A stretch of DNA of 36,289 nucleotides from JBDKJS01 sp039806065 (lineage in GTDB: Bacteria > Bacteroidota > Bacteroidia > AKYH767-A > 2013-40CM-41-45), in contig JBDKJS010000218.1 of NCBI GenBank assembly GCA_039806065.1, positions 1 to 36,289 on the forward strand, written 5' to 3'. Positions 1 to 7,200 of this stretch are shown here, one piece after another. Positions within the stretch are counted from its first letter, which is position 1. The number at the start of each line of letters is the position of its first letter. Below the pieces are notes generated by a model. That model was given only the letters and a program-made list of their open reading frames with translations. It was not told the origin of the DNA and did not search any database. A program made the translations under genes and the position numbers.

Positions 1-765
1 CTGGATGTGCCCTAATACACAAATTTTGGTATCGTAATGGTTGAACTTTTCCTTTACTTTATTTGCCACCTCCACAGCTCCCCCTTCCTCATCTCCTTCC
101 GCTACGATAACTATACAACTCGATTTTTTTCGCTGCCACCCTCTTTCCAAAATGGCTACCACCTGTTCTATGGCCGTGCGAGTTTCTGGGATTAAAATCG
201 CTTCGGCACCGCTAGCCACACCGCTCAAAAGTGCTATTGTACCTGCATCACGCCCCATTACTTCTACAAAAAACAATCGATCATGCGAATCGGCCGTATC
301 TCGTATTTTGTCAATGGCCTCGACCACCGTATTGAGGGCTGTATCATATCCTATGGCAAAATCAGTCCCCGATATATCATTATCTATCGTCTTGGGAATC
401 CCTACAATCTTTACTCCATGCTCCCGTTCAAGCGCCTGTGCTCCTCTTAATGACCCATCTCCTCCTATAATAACCAATGCATCTATACCATTTTGCTTCA
501 AATGCTCATTCGCCTTAATTCGGCCTTCGGCCGTTTTAAAAGCTTCACTCCTTGCCGATTTTAATATTGTCCCCCCACGCTGTATGATATTGCTCACACT
601 ACTTGAATTCATCGGGATAAAATTTCCACTCATCAAGCCATCATACCCGCGTGGCACACCATACATTTCATAGCCATAATATATGCCCGATCGCACTACT
701 GCTCTTATGGCCGCATTCAATCCCGGACAATCGCCACCAGTGGTAAGCACTGCTAACTTTTTCAT
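1..765 (-). CDS. pfkA: 6-phosphofructokinase PfkA, 3'-truncated by window edge
   Basis: Phosphorylates fructose 6-phosphate to fructose 1,6-bisphosphate, the committed step of glycolysis, in the cytoplasm. The minus frame gives 255 codons from ATG at 765 with no stop before base 1. Visible family motifs are TTGGDCPGLNA (residues 8-18), the phosphoryl-donor loop GGDGS (101-105), the catalytic loop PKTIDND (124-130), MGRDAG, and GHIQ at the cut end. By alignment with the E. coli enzyme, Gly104 is the residue typical of ATP use, but Lys125 stands where E. coli has Gly124 and where PPi-type enzymes carry Lys, so the donor signature is mixed. The gene begins 17 bp after the stop of the methyltransferase gene on the same strand, so the two are probably co-transcribed. 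The family is certain; ATP as donor is likely rather than proven. Confidence 0.95.
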   Translation of the reverse strand, partial: MKKLAVLTTGGDCPGLNAAIRAVVRSGIYYGYEMYGVPRGYDGLMSGNFIPMNSSSVSNIIQRGGTILKSARSEAFKTAEGRIKANEHLKQNGIDALVIIGGDGSLRGAQALEREHGVKIVGIPKTIDNDISGTDFAIGYDTALNTVVEAIDKIRDTADSHDRLFFVEVMGRDAGTIALLSGVASGAEAILIPETRTAIEQVVAILERGWQRKKSSCIVIVAEGDEEGGAVEVANKVKEKFNHYDTKICVLGHIQ

Positions 766-782
766 ACTAGTAATTTTTATAA

Positions 783-1967
783 TTATACGTTCTTTGAATT
801 ATTTAATTGTGTTTTATATGATTTATGGTCGCCCTTAAATAAATCGTACTTCAACAATCTACACTCCAATGGCCCATTGTATAATGGTATTTTTTTTGAC
901 GCCTTTAGCCCTATAGACTTAGCAGCATCCTGATTCGCTGTGAGCAACCAAGCACTACTTCCTGCAAAATTTTTCTTCAGCGCATCACCCATCGATTTGT
1001 ATAATTGCAACAAATCATCAGTAGTTATCCGCCCTCCATAGGGTGGATTGCTTACCACCATCATGGGCAGTTGGGCTGGAATAAAAGTGCTAAAATCTCC
1101 CTTCTCAAAATTGATGTACTTAGCCACTCCCGCAGCACTAGCATTCTCGCGCGCAGCATTTAATACCATCCCGTTCTTATCCACACCTATTAAATTCAGC
1201 TTCCTATCATACTCCTCAGCATTGCGTGCATCATCCTTTATTTTATTAAGCACTCCACTGTCAAAATCATCCCAACGCTCAAACCCAAACTCCTCTATAA
1301 ATTTTCCCGGTGCTATGTTCAATCCCTGCATCGCGGCTTCTATCAGTATAGTACCACTGCCACACATCCAATCTACCAGTGGCATATCTCTTTCCCAACC
1401 ACTCATTTTAATAATAGCAGCGGCCAATACCTCGTTCAAAGGAGCCTCACCTTGCATGTTCCTGTAGCCACGCTTATGCAAACTTACCCCACTACTGTCA
1501 AGTGCCACCGTAGCAGTATCACCTTGCAAGTGTATGTTCACCCTTATTTTTGGTATAAATAAATCTACATTAGGCCTGTTGCCAGTAGCCTTTCTAAACT
1601 GATCTACAATAGCATCCTTAGTAAGCTGCGCAATAAATTGGGTATGGCTCATGGCCGACTGGTGGCTAACTGCATCCACCGCCAAGGTGTCGCCCTCTTT
1701 CATATAATCTTTCCATGCCACCTGCTGCACCCCTTCATAAAGCTCCTTTTCATTCATGGCCTTAAACCTGAATATAGGCTTCAAAACTCGGATCGCAAAC
1801 CGGCTCTGGTAATTGACCCGCATCATCACTGAAGCATCGCCCGTAAATGATACCGCGCGGGTAAGCCCCGTCACCTCACCAGCACCCAAAGCCATTAATT
1901 CAGCTACCAATAATGGCTCAATGCCAAACTGCGTTTTAGCAATATAAATATTTGAAAGAAGTTCCAT
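783..1967 (-). CDS. THUMP-domain class I SAM-dependent RNA methyltransferase (RlmL/Trm14-like)
   Basis: Predicted 394-residue RNA guanine-N2 or adenine-N6 methyltransferase acting on rRNA or tRNA. The N-terminal half (about 1-165) has the ferredoxin-like/THUMP pattern of the RlmL N-terminal family, beginning with a conserved FGIEPLLVAEL-type segment. The C-terminal half is a Rossmann methyltransferase with the SAM-binding segment DWMCGSGTILIEAA and the catalytic NPPYGGR motif (Asn307). It corresponds to the N-terminal methyltransferase unit of E. coli RlmL, without the second RlmK unit. The start at 1967 leaves 90 bp to divergent efp. pfkA follows 17 bp downstream on the same strand. The exact substrate (23S rRNA G2445-like or tRNA) cannot be told from the sequence. 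Confidence 0.88.
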   Translation of the reverse strand: MELLSNIYIAKTQFGIEPLLVAELMALGAGEVTGLTRAVSFTGDASVMMRVNYQSRFAIRVLKPIFRFKAMNEKELYEGVQQVAWKDYMKEGDTLAVDAVSHQSAMSHTQFIAQLTKDAIVDQFRKATGNRPNVDLFIPKIRVNIHLQGDTATVALDSSGVSLHKRGYRNMQGEAPLNEVLAAAIIKMSGWERDMPLVDWMCGSGTILIEAAMQGLNIAPGKFIEEFGFERWDDFDSGVLNKIKDDARNAEEYDRKLNLIGVDKNGMVLNAARENASAAGVAKYINFEKGDFSTFIPAQLPMMVVSNPPYGGRITTDDLLQLYKSMGDALKKNFAGSSAWLLTANQDAAKSIGLKASKKIPLYNGPLECRLLKYDLFKGDHKSYKTQLNNSKNV

Positions 1968-2026
1968 ATCCTATTCGTTATAATTTACAATTTTATAAAA
2001 ACAAGTTATCAATTAATGAAAAATGC

Positions 2027-2034
2027 TAACTTTG
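2027..2034 (+). promoter_or_regulatory. Putative Bacteroidota -7 promoter element for efp
   Basis: TAACTTTG matches the Bacteroidota -7 consensus TAnnTTTG. It ends 23 bases before the efp ATG at 2058, implying a short leader. It lies inside the longer reading frame that opens at 2016, which supports 2058 as the real start. No clear -33 TTTG is seen at the ideal spacing. Confidence 0.5.
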
Positions 2035-2057
2035 CGCCCGCTAAAAATAGAACAATT

Positions 2058-2618
2058 ATGGCAAAGATTAACGATGTAAGGTCAGGTACTATACTGCGCT
2101 ACAACAATGAGTTAGTACTCGTAACCGAAATTATTCACCGCACCCCAGGCAATTTACGCGCTTTTTACCAAGCCCGAATGAAAAATCTTAAAACCGGTAA
2201 AGTAGTTGAAAACCGATTCCGTGCCGATGAAGATGTAGAAGTAGCTCGTGTAGATTATAAAGAAATGCAATTCCTCTACCCTGATAGCGATTTCCTTATT
2301 GTCATGGATAATGAAACATATGATCAAGTTAATGTGCCCAAAGAATTAATAGGCGCCAATATTGACCTCATTAAAGAAAGCATGCAATTAAAAATAGCCT
2401 TCGAAGGCGATCTGCCCCTTTCTATTGAAGCACCCACCTTTGTAGAACTTTTAGTAACCTATACTGAACCAGGTCTCAAAGGCGATACCGCCACCAACAC
2501 CCTGAAACCAGCCAAAGTAGAAACCGGAGCCACTATTATGGTACCACTCTTTGTCAACCAAGACGAAATTATTAAAATCGATACCCGCGACCGTAGTTAT
2601 GTAGGTAAAGTAAAATAA
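2058..2618 (+). CDS. efp: Translation elongation factor P
   Basis: EF-P binds between the ribosomal P and E sites and relieves stalling at polyproline stretches. The product is 186 residues (E. coli 188) with the KOW-like N-terminal domain (MAKINDVRSG start, loop TPGNLRAF), the central OB domain and a C-terminal OB domain ending in DTRDRSYVGKVK. I chose ATG 2058, giving the family N-terminus MAKI, over the upstream ATG at 2016, because a TAnnTTTG element lies between them. In the loop, the residue aligned with the modified Lys34 of E. coli EF-P (PGKGQAF) is Asn32, so beta-lysylation is not expected. Divergent from the methyltransferase gene, with its own terminator downstream. Confidence 0.97.
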   Translation: MAKINDVRSGTILRYNNELVLVTEIIHRTPGNLRAFYQARMKNLKTGKVVENRFRADEDVEVARVDYKEMQFLYPDSDFLIVMDNETYDQVNVPKELIGANIDLIKESMQLKIAFEGDLPLSIEAPTFVELLVTYTEPGLKGDTATNTLKPAKVETGATIMVPLFVNQDEIIKIDTRDRSYVGKVK

Positions 2619-2639
2619 AGTAATACAACCATCTACTTA

Positions 2640-2669
2640 AACCGCCCTTACCCAGGGTGGTTTTTTTTT
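2640..2669 (+). terminator. Rho-independent terminator of efp
   Basis: Stem AACCGCCCT (2640-2648), five-base loop, AGGGTGGTT (2654-2662) with one G-U pair, running into nine T residues (2661-2669). It lies 22 bp after the efp stop codon. The arm ACCGCCCTT (2641-2649) is also perfectly complementary to AAGGGCGGT at 2701-2709, an alternative pairing. Confidence 0.85.
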
Positions 2670-2927
2670 GCGGCAGCATCTGCTAGCTCCTATCAACAGC
2701 AAGGGCGGTGTTCGTTCATAGTTCCGGCAAGCCTTCAATACCACACCCACACCTTTTTCACCATTCATTATACTCACATTGCCTCTTCCCCATTAAGGCA
2801 TGCCGGAAGCTAATCCACTCACCCCGCAGCCGATCCACCACCCAACCACCTATCACCATAACCATTCAAATGCTCCTACAACCTGCATTGTCCCCTCATC
2901 GCACTATTGATAACTATCGGTAAGCCT
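2670..2927. repeat. Non-coding interval with three diverged copies of a short repeat
   Basis: This space between efp and the DUF3703 gene has no convincing gene; the + strand is strikingly G-poor and C-rich. It holds copies of a roughly 15-bp element. The first is TTCCGGCAAGCCTT (2722-2735, +). The second is AAGGCATGCCGGAA (2795-2808), the inverted copy with 13 of 14 matches. The third, at about 2915-2931 (+), shares the CGG-AAGCCTT-AAT pattern with the first. Copies one and two could pair as a long-loop hairpin. The repeats lie downstream of both flanking genes, so they could form 3' mRNA structure or be remnants of a small repeat family. No function is assigned. Confidence 0.5.
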
Positions 2928-3299
2928 TTAATCAGTCAACCCCTCATCTATCATAGCCTGCAAGTCAGCAGGAATTTTCATGCACTGCAACCCAGGCACA
3001 TTCGCACCACCAGTGTTACCCACCGGAACCCTACCCACAAAGGATTTCACCCCTCCTACTAGCAACCTTGGTAGCTGCCCAATAATTTCCCTCCCATTCT
3101 TATTAGCTATACCAAACACCAACATAAGCCAATGAACACGCGTATGCTCAATGGGGTAAGGCTGCGCTAACACATGCGCCCGCTCCAAATAATACCACCA
3201 CTCAGCAACATTGCCCCGCCTCTTATTTATCAATGCTAAATGCACCTGCTGCTTGTAATATTTTCTTAGCCCTACGGGCATCATGGTACTCCACTTCAT
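2928..3299 (-). CDS. DUF3703 family protein, metal-locus associated
   Basis: A 123-residue soluble protein with no signal peptide. It matches my recollection of DUF3703: an N-terminal helical part (GLRKYYKQQVHLAL, then EWWYYLERAHVLAQPYP) followed by HTRVHWLMLVFGI, and a Gly-rich C-terminal segment (VPVGNTGGANVP). The family has no established biochemical role, but members are often encoded next to heavy-metal efflux genes. Here the start lies 4 bp after the stop of the P-type ATPase gene, so it is the last gene of the metal block. The conserved His and Trp residues could serve binding, but that is a guess. Confidence 0.75.
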   Translation of the reverse strand: MKWSTMMPVGLRKYYKQQVHLALINKRRGNVAEWWYYLERAHVLAQPYPIEHTRVHWLMLVFGIANKNGREIIGQLPRLLVGGVKSFVGRVPVGNTGGANVPGLQCMKIPADLQAMIDEGLTD

Positions 3300-3303
3300 C
3301 TGG

Positions 3304-5205
3304 TTATTTTGACAAATGTTTTATATGAAAATTTACTATTTTCAAACTAGAATAAATAACTAATAATGTTACACCTACATCGGCAGCAATTGCATAAACC
3401 AAATTGCCATACCCTAAAAATGCAAGTAAAATAAATAATAACTTAACTAAAATAGCACCTATTGTGTTGATTTTTATTCTTAGCAATGTTTTTCGACTTA
3501 ACAGAATGAGAAACGGGATCAGTGAAAGTTTATCGTTCATCAAAGCAATATTAGCGGTATCTATTGCTGTGTCGCTTCCTGCAGCTCCCATTGCAATGCC
3601 TACGGTGCTCTGTGCCAATGCCGGTGCATCGTTTATTCCATCACCAACCATTGCCACTTTTCCATATTGTTGTAAAAGTTCTTTGATTTTTTCGGCTTTG
3701 TTTTCGGGTAATTGGTTTCCGAATATTTTTTGGATGCCTACTTGCTGTGCTACATAGTTTGCTGCTTTTTCGCTGTCGCCTGTGAGCATTACAGGTTCAA
3801 TGTTGAGTGCTTCCAAATCTTTTAATGCTGATGCACTGTCGGGTTTTATTTCGTCCATCAACCCTATAATTCCTGCGACACCTTCTCCAAAACTTACTAC
3901 TACGCTGGTTTTGCCTTGTGCTGAAAGTAGTTCAACAATTTTTTCGGTTTCCTTATCGGTGTGCTGGTGTTCTTTTATGAAGTCAAGTTTTCCGACATAG
4001 ATGGTTTCATCTTCGCAGACCAAACATTTTGCGGTTGCACCTTTTCCCATAATGCTTTTAAAACCTTCTGCTTTATGTGGTTCAAATCCTTCTTTTTTAC
4101 TTGCATCAACGATAGCTTGCGCCAAAGGATGTTCGCTGAAAATTTCTGCTCCTGCGGTGCAAGCCAAGAGTTCTTCACGGCTTGTTCCATTTAGTGGAAA
4201 TACATCTGATACGATTGGATTTCCGAATGTGATTGTTCGGGTTTTGTCTAATGCAATGGCTTTTATACTTGCCATCGCTTCAATGTATTTTCCACCTTTT
4301 ACCAATGCTCCTTTTGCTGAAGCATTGCCAATGGCTGCATAAATGGCAACTGGAGTGGAAATGACTAATGCACATGGGCAAGCAATTACTAATAGAGTGA
4401 TGGCTTGTTGCAACCAGTGGTTGAAATCTAAATTTAAAACAAAAACAGGAACAACAAATAACAATACTGCTATCAAAATCATTGAGGGTGTGTAGTAGCG
4501 TGAAAATTGTTGAATGAATTTTTGCGTTTCGCTTTTGTTTGATGAAGCTTCAAATGTGAGCCGAATGATTTTTGAAAAGGTGGTATCAACAGAAAGTTTG
4601 GTTGTTTCCATTTCTATAAAACCATTCTTGTTAAGTGTTCCTGCGAAGAGAATATCGCCTGCCCGTTTGTCTTTGGGAATGGGTTCACCTGTGATAGCGG
4701 CTTCATCAACCGCTGTTTCACCTGAAATTATTTTGCCGTCCAACGGTATCATTTCACCTGCTTTTACCTGAATGATTGTTCCTACAGCAATTTTATCAAT
4801 GTGAACAAATTCGTTTTGCGATTTCACAAAGGCAGTTTTCGGGGCTTTGCTTACCAATTCATCTAAAGCTGATTTTGAGTTTTCAATGCCTATATCTTCT
4901 AAGCGTTCGCCCAAAACATACAGCACTACTAATACAGCCGCTTCGGGAAATTCTTTTAAGTAGAATGCACCGATTACGGCAATAAGCATCAGCAAATTGA
5001 TGTTGCTAAACTGGAGTTTGAAAAGTGCTTTCACCCCATTCCAAACAACTTTATAGCCAATTCCTAAAATGAAAGCTGCAAAAACAAATGGTGCATAAGG
5101 CATTGGTAAGTGAGTGCCCAGGATAGATAGTACTTCTAGGGCAATTACGATGGCGATTGCAAAAAGAAGTAAGAGAAATTTTTTGTCGTTAAAAGGTAGT
5201 CTCAT
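3304..5205 (-). CDS. P1B-type heavy-metal ATPase, Zn/Cd(/Pb/Co) type, without N-terminal HMA domain
   Basis: Inner-membrane pump exporting divalent cations from cytoplasm to periplasm using ATP. The 633 residues begin directly with membrane helices, so the usual N-terminal metal-binding domain is absent. Visible motifs are actuator loop TGEP, membrane metal site CPC (Cys276-Cys278), phosphorylation loop DKTRT (Asp320), nucleotide-binding SEHPL, MLTGDS, and hinge GDGINDAPAL. The last helices carry Lys in the NTIGAILVKLL helix and Asp609 in AADVGVT, the pair typical of ZntA/CadA Zn/Cd ATPases and unlike Cu ATPases. The phosphorylation loop has Arg323 (codon CGA) where the textbook motif is DKTGT. 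Starts 11 bp after the heme-propeller lipoprotein gene; DUF3703 follows after 4 bp. Confidence 0.93.
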   Translation of the reverse strand: MRLPFNDKKFLLLLFAIAIVIALEVLSILGTHLPMPYAPFVFAAFILGIGYKVVWNGVKALFKLQFSNINLLMLIAVIGAFYLKEFPEAAVLVVLYVLGERLEDIGIENSKSALDELVSKAPKTAFVKSQNEFVHIDKIAVGTIIQVKAGEMIPLDGKIISGETAVDEAAITGEPIPKDKRAGDILFAGTLNKNGFIEMETTKLSVDTTFSKIIRLTFEASSNKSETQKFIQQFSRYYTPSMILIAVLLFVVPVFVLNLDFNHWLQQAITLLVIACPCALVISTPVAIYAAIGNASAKGALVKGGKYIEAMASIKAIALDKTRTITFGNPIVSDVFPLNGTSREELLACTAGAEIFSEHPLAQAIVDASKKEGFEPHKAEGFKSIMGKGATAKCLVCEDETIYVGKLDFIKEHQHTDKETEKIVELLSAQGKTSVVVSFGEGVAGIIGLMDEIKPDSASALKDLEALNIEPVMLTGDSEKAANYVAQQVGIQKIFGNQLPENKAEKIKELLQQYGKVAMVGDGINDAPALAQSTVGIAMGAAGSDTAIDTANIALMNDKLSLIPFLILLSRKTLLRIKINTIGAILVKLLFILLAFLGYGNLVYAIAADVGVTLLVIYSSLKIVNFHIKHLSK

Positions 5206-5216
5206 CTTGATTTAGG

Positions 5217-6647
5217 TTAGTGAGTTATTCCTACTCCGTAAGGATCTACTGAAACTTCAGCTTGAAAATTTGGAATTAAAAGTAAGGAATTCAAATCTAT
5301 AGCAGTCATATATCCATTCCTACCATTACAAACAGAAGAATGATGAGGCGCAGGACCGCCCAATGTTACGTTACGATTTGAAATATAAACTCTCCCATTT
5401 TCATCATCCACCGCAATTCCGTGCGGTTGATGGCCTGTATATAATCGACCCACAACTTGCAAAGTATTGTAATTAATGACATAGACAGAGCCTGTCTTAC
5501 CTGGAAATGTAATTTGATCATCCATGCATGATACAAACAGATATGGCTTACTTTCAGAAATGCCCATTTCCTGGGGTAAGACACCAACAGGAATAGTAGC
5601 AATTAGGCTATCATTACGTGTATTAACTACCAATATCAAATTTGTATTTTGAGCAGTTAAAAAATATTTTGAACCATCAGGACTAAAGTGGATTTCATGA
5701 AAACGGTGGTTACCTCCTGCAAAATTTATTTGGGTATGATTTGAATAATCATTTACAGGGATTTTCCAAATATTGCTCCCCTGTTGTGCCGTTACATACA
5801 ATGTATCATCTGATAAATTGAGAGCTGAACCGTGAGGAAAACTAAAGCCAAAATTAATATTTTGACTAGTCATATTGTCTAAGTCGATAAATGCAATTAC
5901 CCCGGAAAGTAAATCTACAACATAAGCATGCTTACTATCGCTTGAAATTGCAAAAGTATTCCAAGAACCAAATCCTATTTCTACCTGACTAATTAAAGAG
6001 TTATTAACTGTGCTAAATTTTTGAAAAAAATTACTTGCCAAAAATGACACGCAATAGAATTCATTATTTGGCGCTACCTTTATCATATGAGGTGCCTCAG
6101 TTGTAGGTAATTGACCGACAGAGATATAGCGCATGGCTAACATGGATTGTGCCTCAAAAACTGCTATCTGATCACAACCCTGGCAACAAGTATAAAATTT
6201 CTTAACATTTATATCATCTTGGAATCTAATTCTTCCTTGAGCATTTGGAGCCCCATCCAAGATCCAATCCATCAGTTCAGTTAATTCAGTGCTCGTTAAT
6301 GCTGATTCTCCTATTGGCATGGTTGGTAACAACTGCAAATAAGGTAGAATCGAATCATGGTTTGTGTAATAGATAATCAAACTATAGTCAGGCCTAGAAG
6401 CAATTACGGCTGATCCACTTCTTCCGCCTTCAAAGAGTTTTTCCCAGCTTGATAAATCTAGACCTGCAGCTGCATCTTTACTAATTGTATTGTGACATCC
6501 GCTTACTGCGCACTTTGTCTTCATTATTGATTCTATTTTCATTGGATAATTACTTGACAATTCAGGTACTTCAATTTTTTTTCTAGTACAAGAATATAAA
6601 GCAATCAATATCGTAACTATTATTATGCTCTTGCTTACAGTCTTCAT
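5217..6647 (-). CDS. Lipoprotein with CX4CH heme domain and YncE-like beta-propeller
   Basis: Predicted periplasmic or outer-membrane lipoprotein of 476 residues (signal peptide with lipidation Cys20 in ALYSC). Residues about 35-136 form a compact c-type cytochrome domain with heme-binding Cys46-(4)-Cys51-His52 (CAVSGCH) and a probable distal ligand Met110 in LPTMP, followed by a TELMDWILDGAP helix typical of such domains. Residues 145-476 are a beta-propeller of the YncE/surface-antigen type, with repeated VxDLxxxVxAFID, TLYVTAQ, KYFLTAQNTN and PHGIAVD blades. A CCQGC cluster (154-158) sits at the junction. The spacer has four residues, not the usual two, a variant known in some multiheme cytochromes. 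Its place between CzcB and the P-type ATPase suggests a periplasmic redox or metal-sensing role; the substrate is unknown. Confidence 0.75.
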   Translation of the reverse strand: MKTVSKSIIIVTILIALYSCTRKKIEVPELSSNYPMKIESIMKTKCAVSGCHNTISKDAAAGLDLSSWEKLFEGGRSGSAVIASRPDYSLIIYYTNHDSILPYLQLLPTMPIGESALTSTELTELMDWILDGAPNAQGRIRFQDDINVKKFYTCCQGCDQIAVFEAQSMLAMRYISVGQLPTTEAPHMIKVAPNNEFYCVSFLASNFFQKFSTVNNSLISQVEIGFGSWNTFAISSDSKHAYVVDLLSGVIAFIDLDNMTSQNINFGFSFPHGSALNLSDDTLYVTAQQGSNIWKIPVNDYSNHTQINFAGGNHRFHEIHFSPDGSKYFLTAQNTNLILVVNTRNDSLIATIPVGVLPQEMGISESKPYLFVSCMDDQITFPGKTGSVYVINYNTLQVVGRLYTGHQPHGIAVDDENGRVYISNRNVTLGGPAPHHSSVCNGRNGYMTAIDLNSLLLIPNFQAEVSVDPYGVGITH

Positions 6648-6675
6648 TTAATATAGGAATTAGAGATTAAAAATT

Positions 6676-7131
6676 TTACTCAGTAACAGGAATAGTAAGA
6701 TTTACTTCACCTCCCTCTTGAAGCAATGTATATGGAATGCCTCCAACAACACCAGCTGCTATAGTTGTATCAAATGCCGTCATATAGATAAAATACTTAC
6801 CTGGCTTTAAGTTCCTTACTTCAATATGATTTTCTGTTGTGTCTGCAATTAATTCTAGATCATATGATGTTGGATCAGCTCCAGGAAAATCTTGTATATT
6901 AAATTTAATAAATGCCTTATAAGGCCTTGTATCCTTCCCATGGTGACGTGGATAAGCAACTATGGTAGTACTACCTCCTAGACCAGCTAACCTACACGAA
7001 CCATCATCAACTTCAGCGCTTTCATCATAGGAAATGGATATTGGATTTGTACAACCTTCCTTTTTTTTACAAGAAGTAATTGTGAATATTTCAGTCAAGG
7101 CTGCAAATGCGAGAATGATTGATTTTTTCAT
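6676..7131 (-). CDS. Small secreted lipoprotein of unknown function with GCTNP...DDGSC motif
   Basis: I do not recognise a family for the whole protein. I chose ATG 7131 (151 residues), which puts the signal peptide MKKSIILAF directly at the N-terminus, over the frame's upstream ATG at 7194, which would add 21 polar residues. Lipidation Cys lies in TITSC. Just after it comes a diverged copy of the Bacteroidota surface motif GCTNP...DDGSC, which usually precedes repeats in secreted proteins. The rest (RHHGKDTRPYKAFIKFN, then NLKPGKYFIYMTAFD) looks like an immunoglobulin/transthyretin-like beta-sandwich. It lies 69 bp after CzcB and 28 bp before the heme-propeller gene, so it is probably part of the same periplasmic module. 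RHH might bind metal; this is inference. Confidence 0.65.
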   Translation of the reverse strand: MKKSIILAFAALTEIFTITSCKKKEGCTNPISISYDESAEVDDGSCRLAGLGGSTTIVAYPRHHGKDTRPYKAFIKFNIQDFPGADPTSYDLELIADTTENHIEVRNLKPGKYFIYMTAFDTTIAAGVVGGIPYTLLQEGGEVNLTIPVTE

Positions 7132-7200
7132 TTTGATTTTAACTTTAATTGTTTGACTAAGTTTATTTATAATTGAGTTTGAAAAATTGCTCATGTATTT

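Noticed and set aside
41..673. Long + strand frame of 210 codons at the left edge
   Set aside because: It is antisense to pfkA, whose frame shows all PFK motifs; the + product is Ser/Pro-rich low-complexity with no family features.
2016..2057. N-terminal extension of EF-P to ATG 2016
   Set aside because: EF-P begins MAKI in this family and a TAnnTTTG promoter element lies inside the extension.
2708..2923. 71-codon + strand frame between efp and DUF3703
   Set aside because: Composition follows the C-rich non-coding DNA (His/Pro/Ser-rich), has no family pattern, and overlaps the short repeats.
7132..7194. N-terminal extension of the small lipoprotein to ATG 7194
   Set aside because: It would place 21 polar residues before a perfect lipoprotein signal peptide that begins at ATG 7131.
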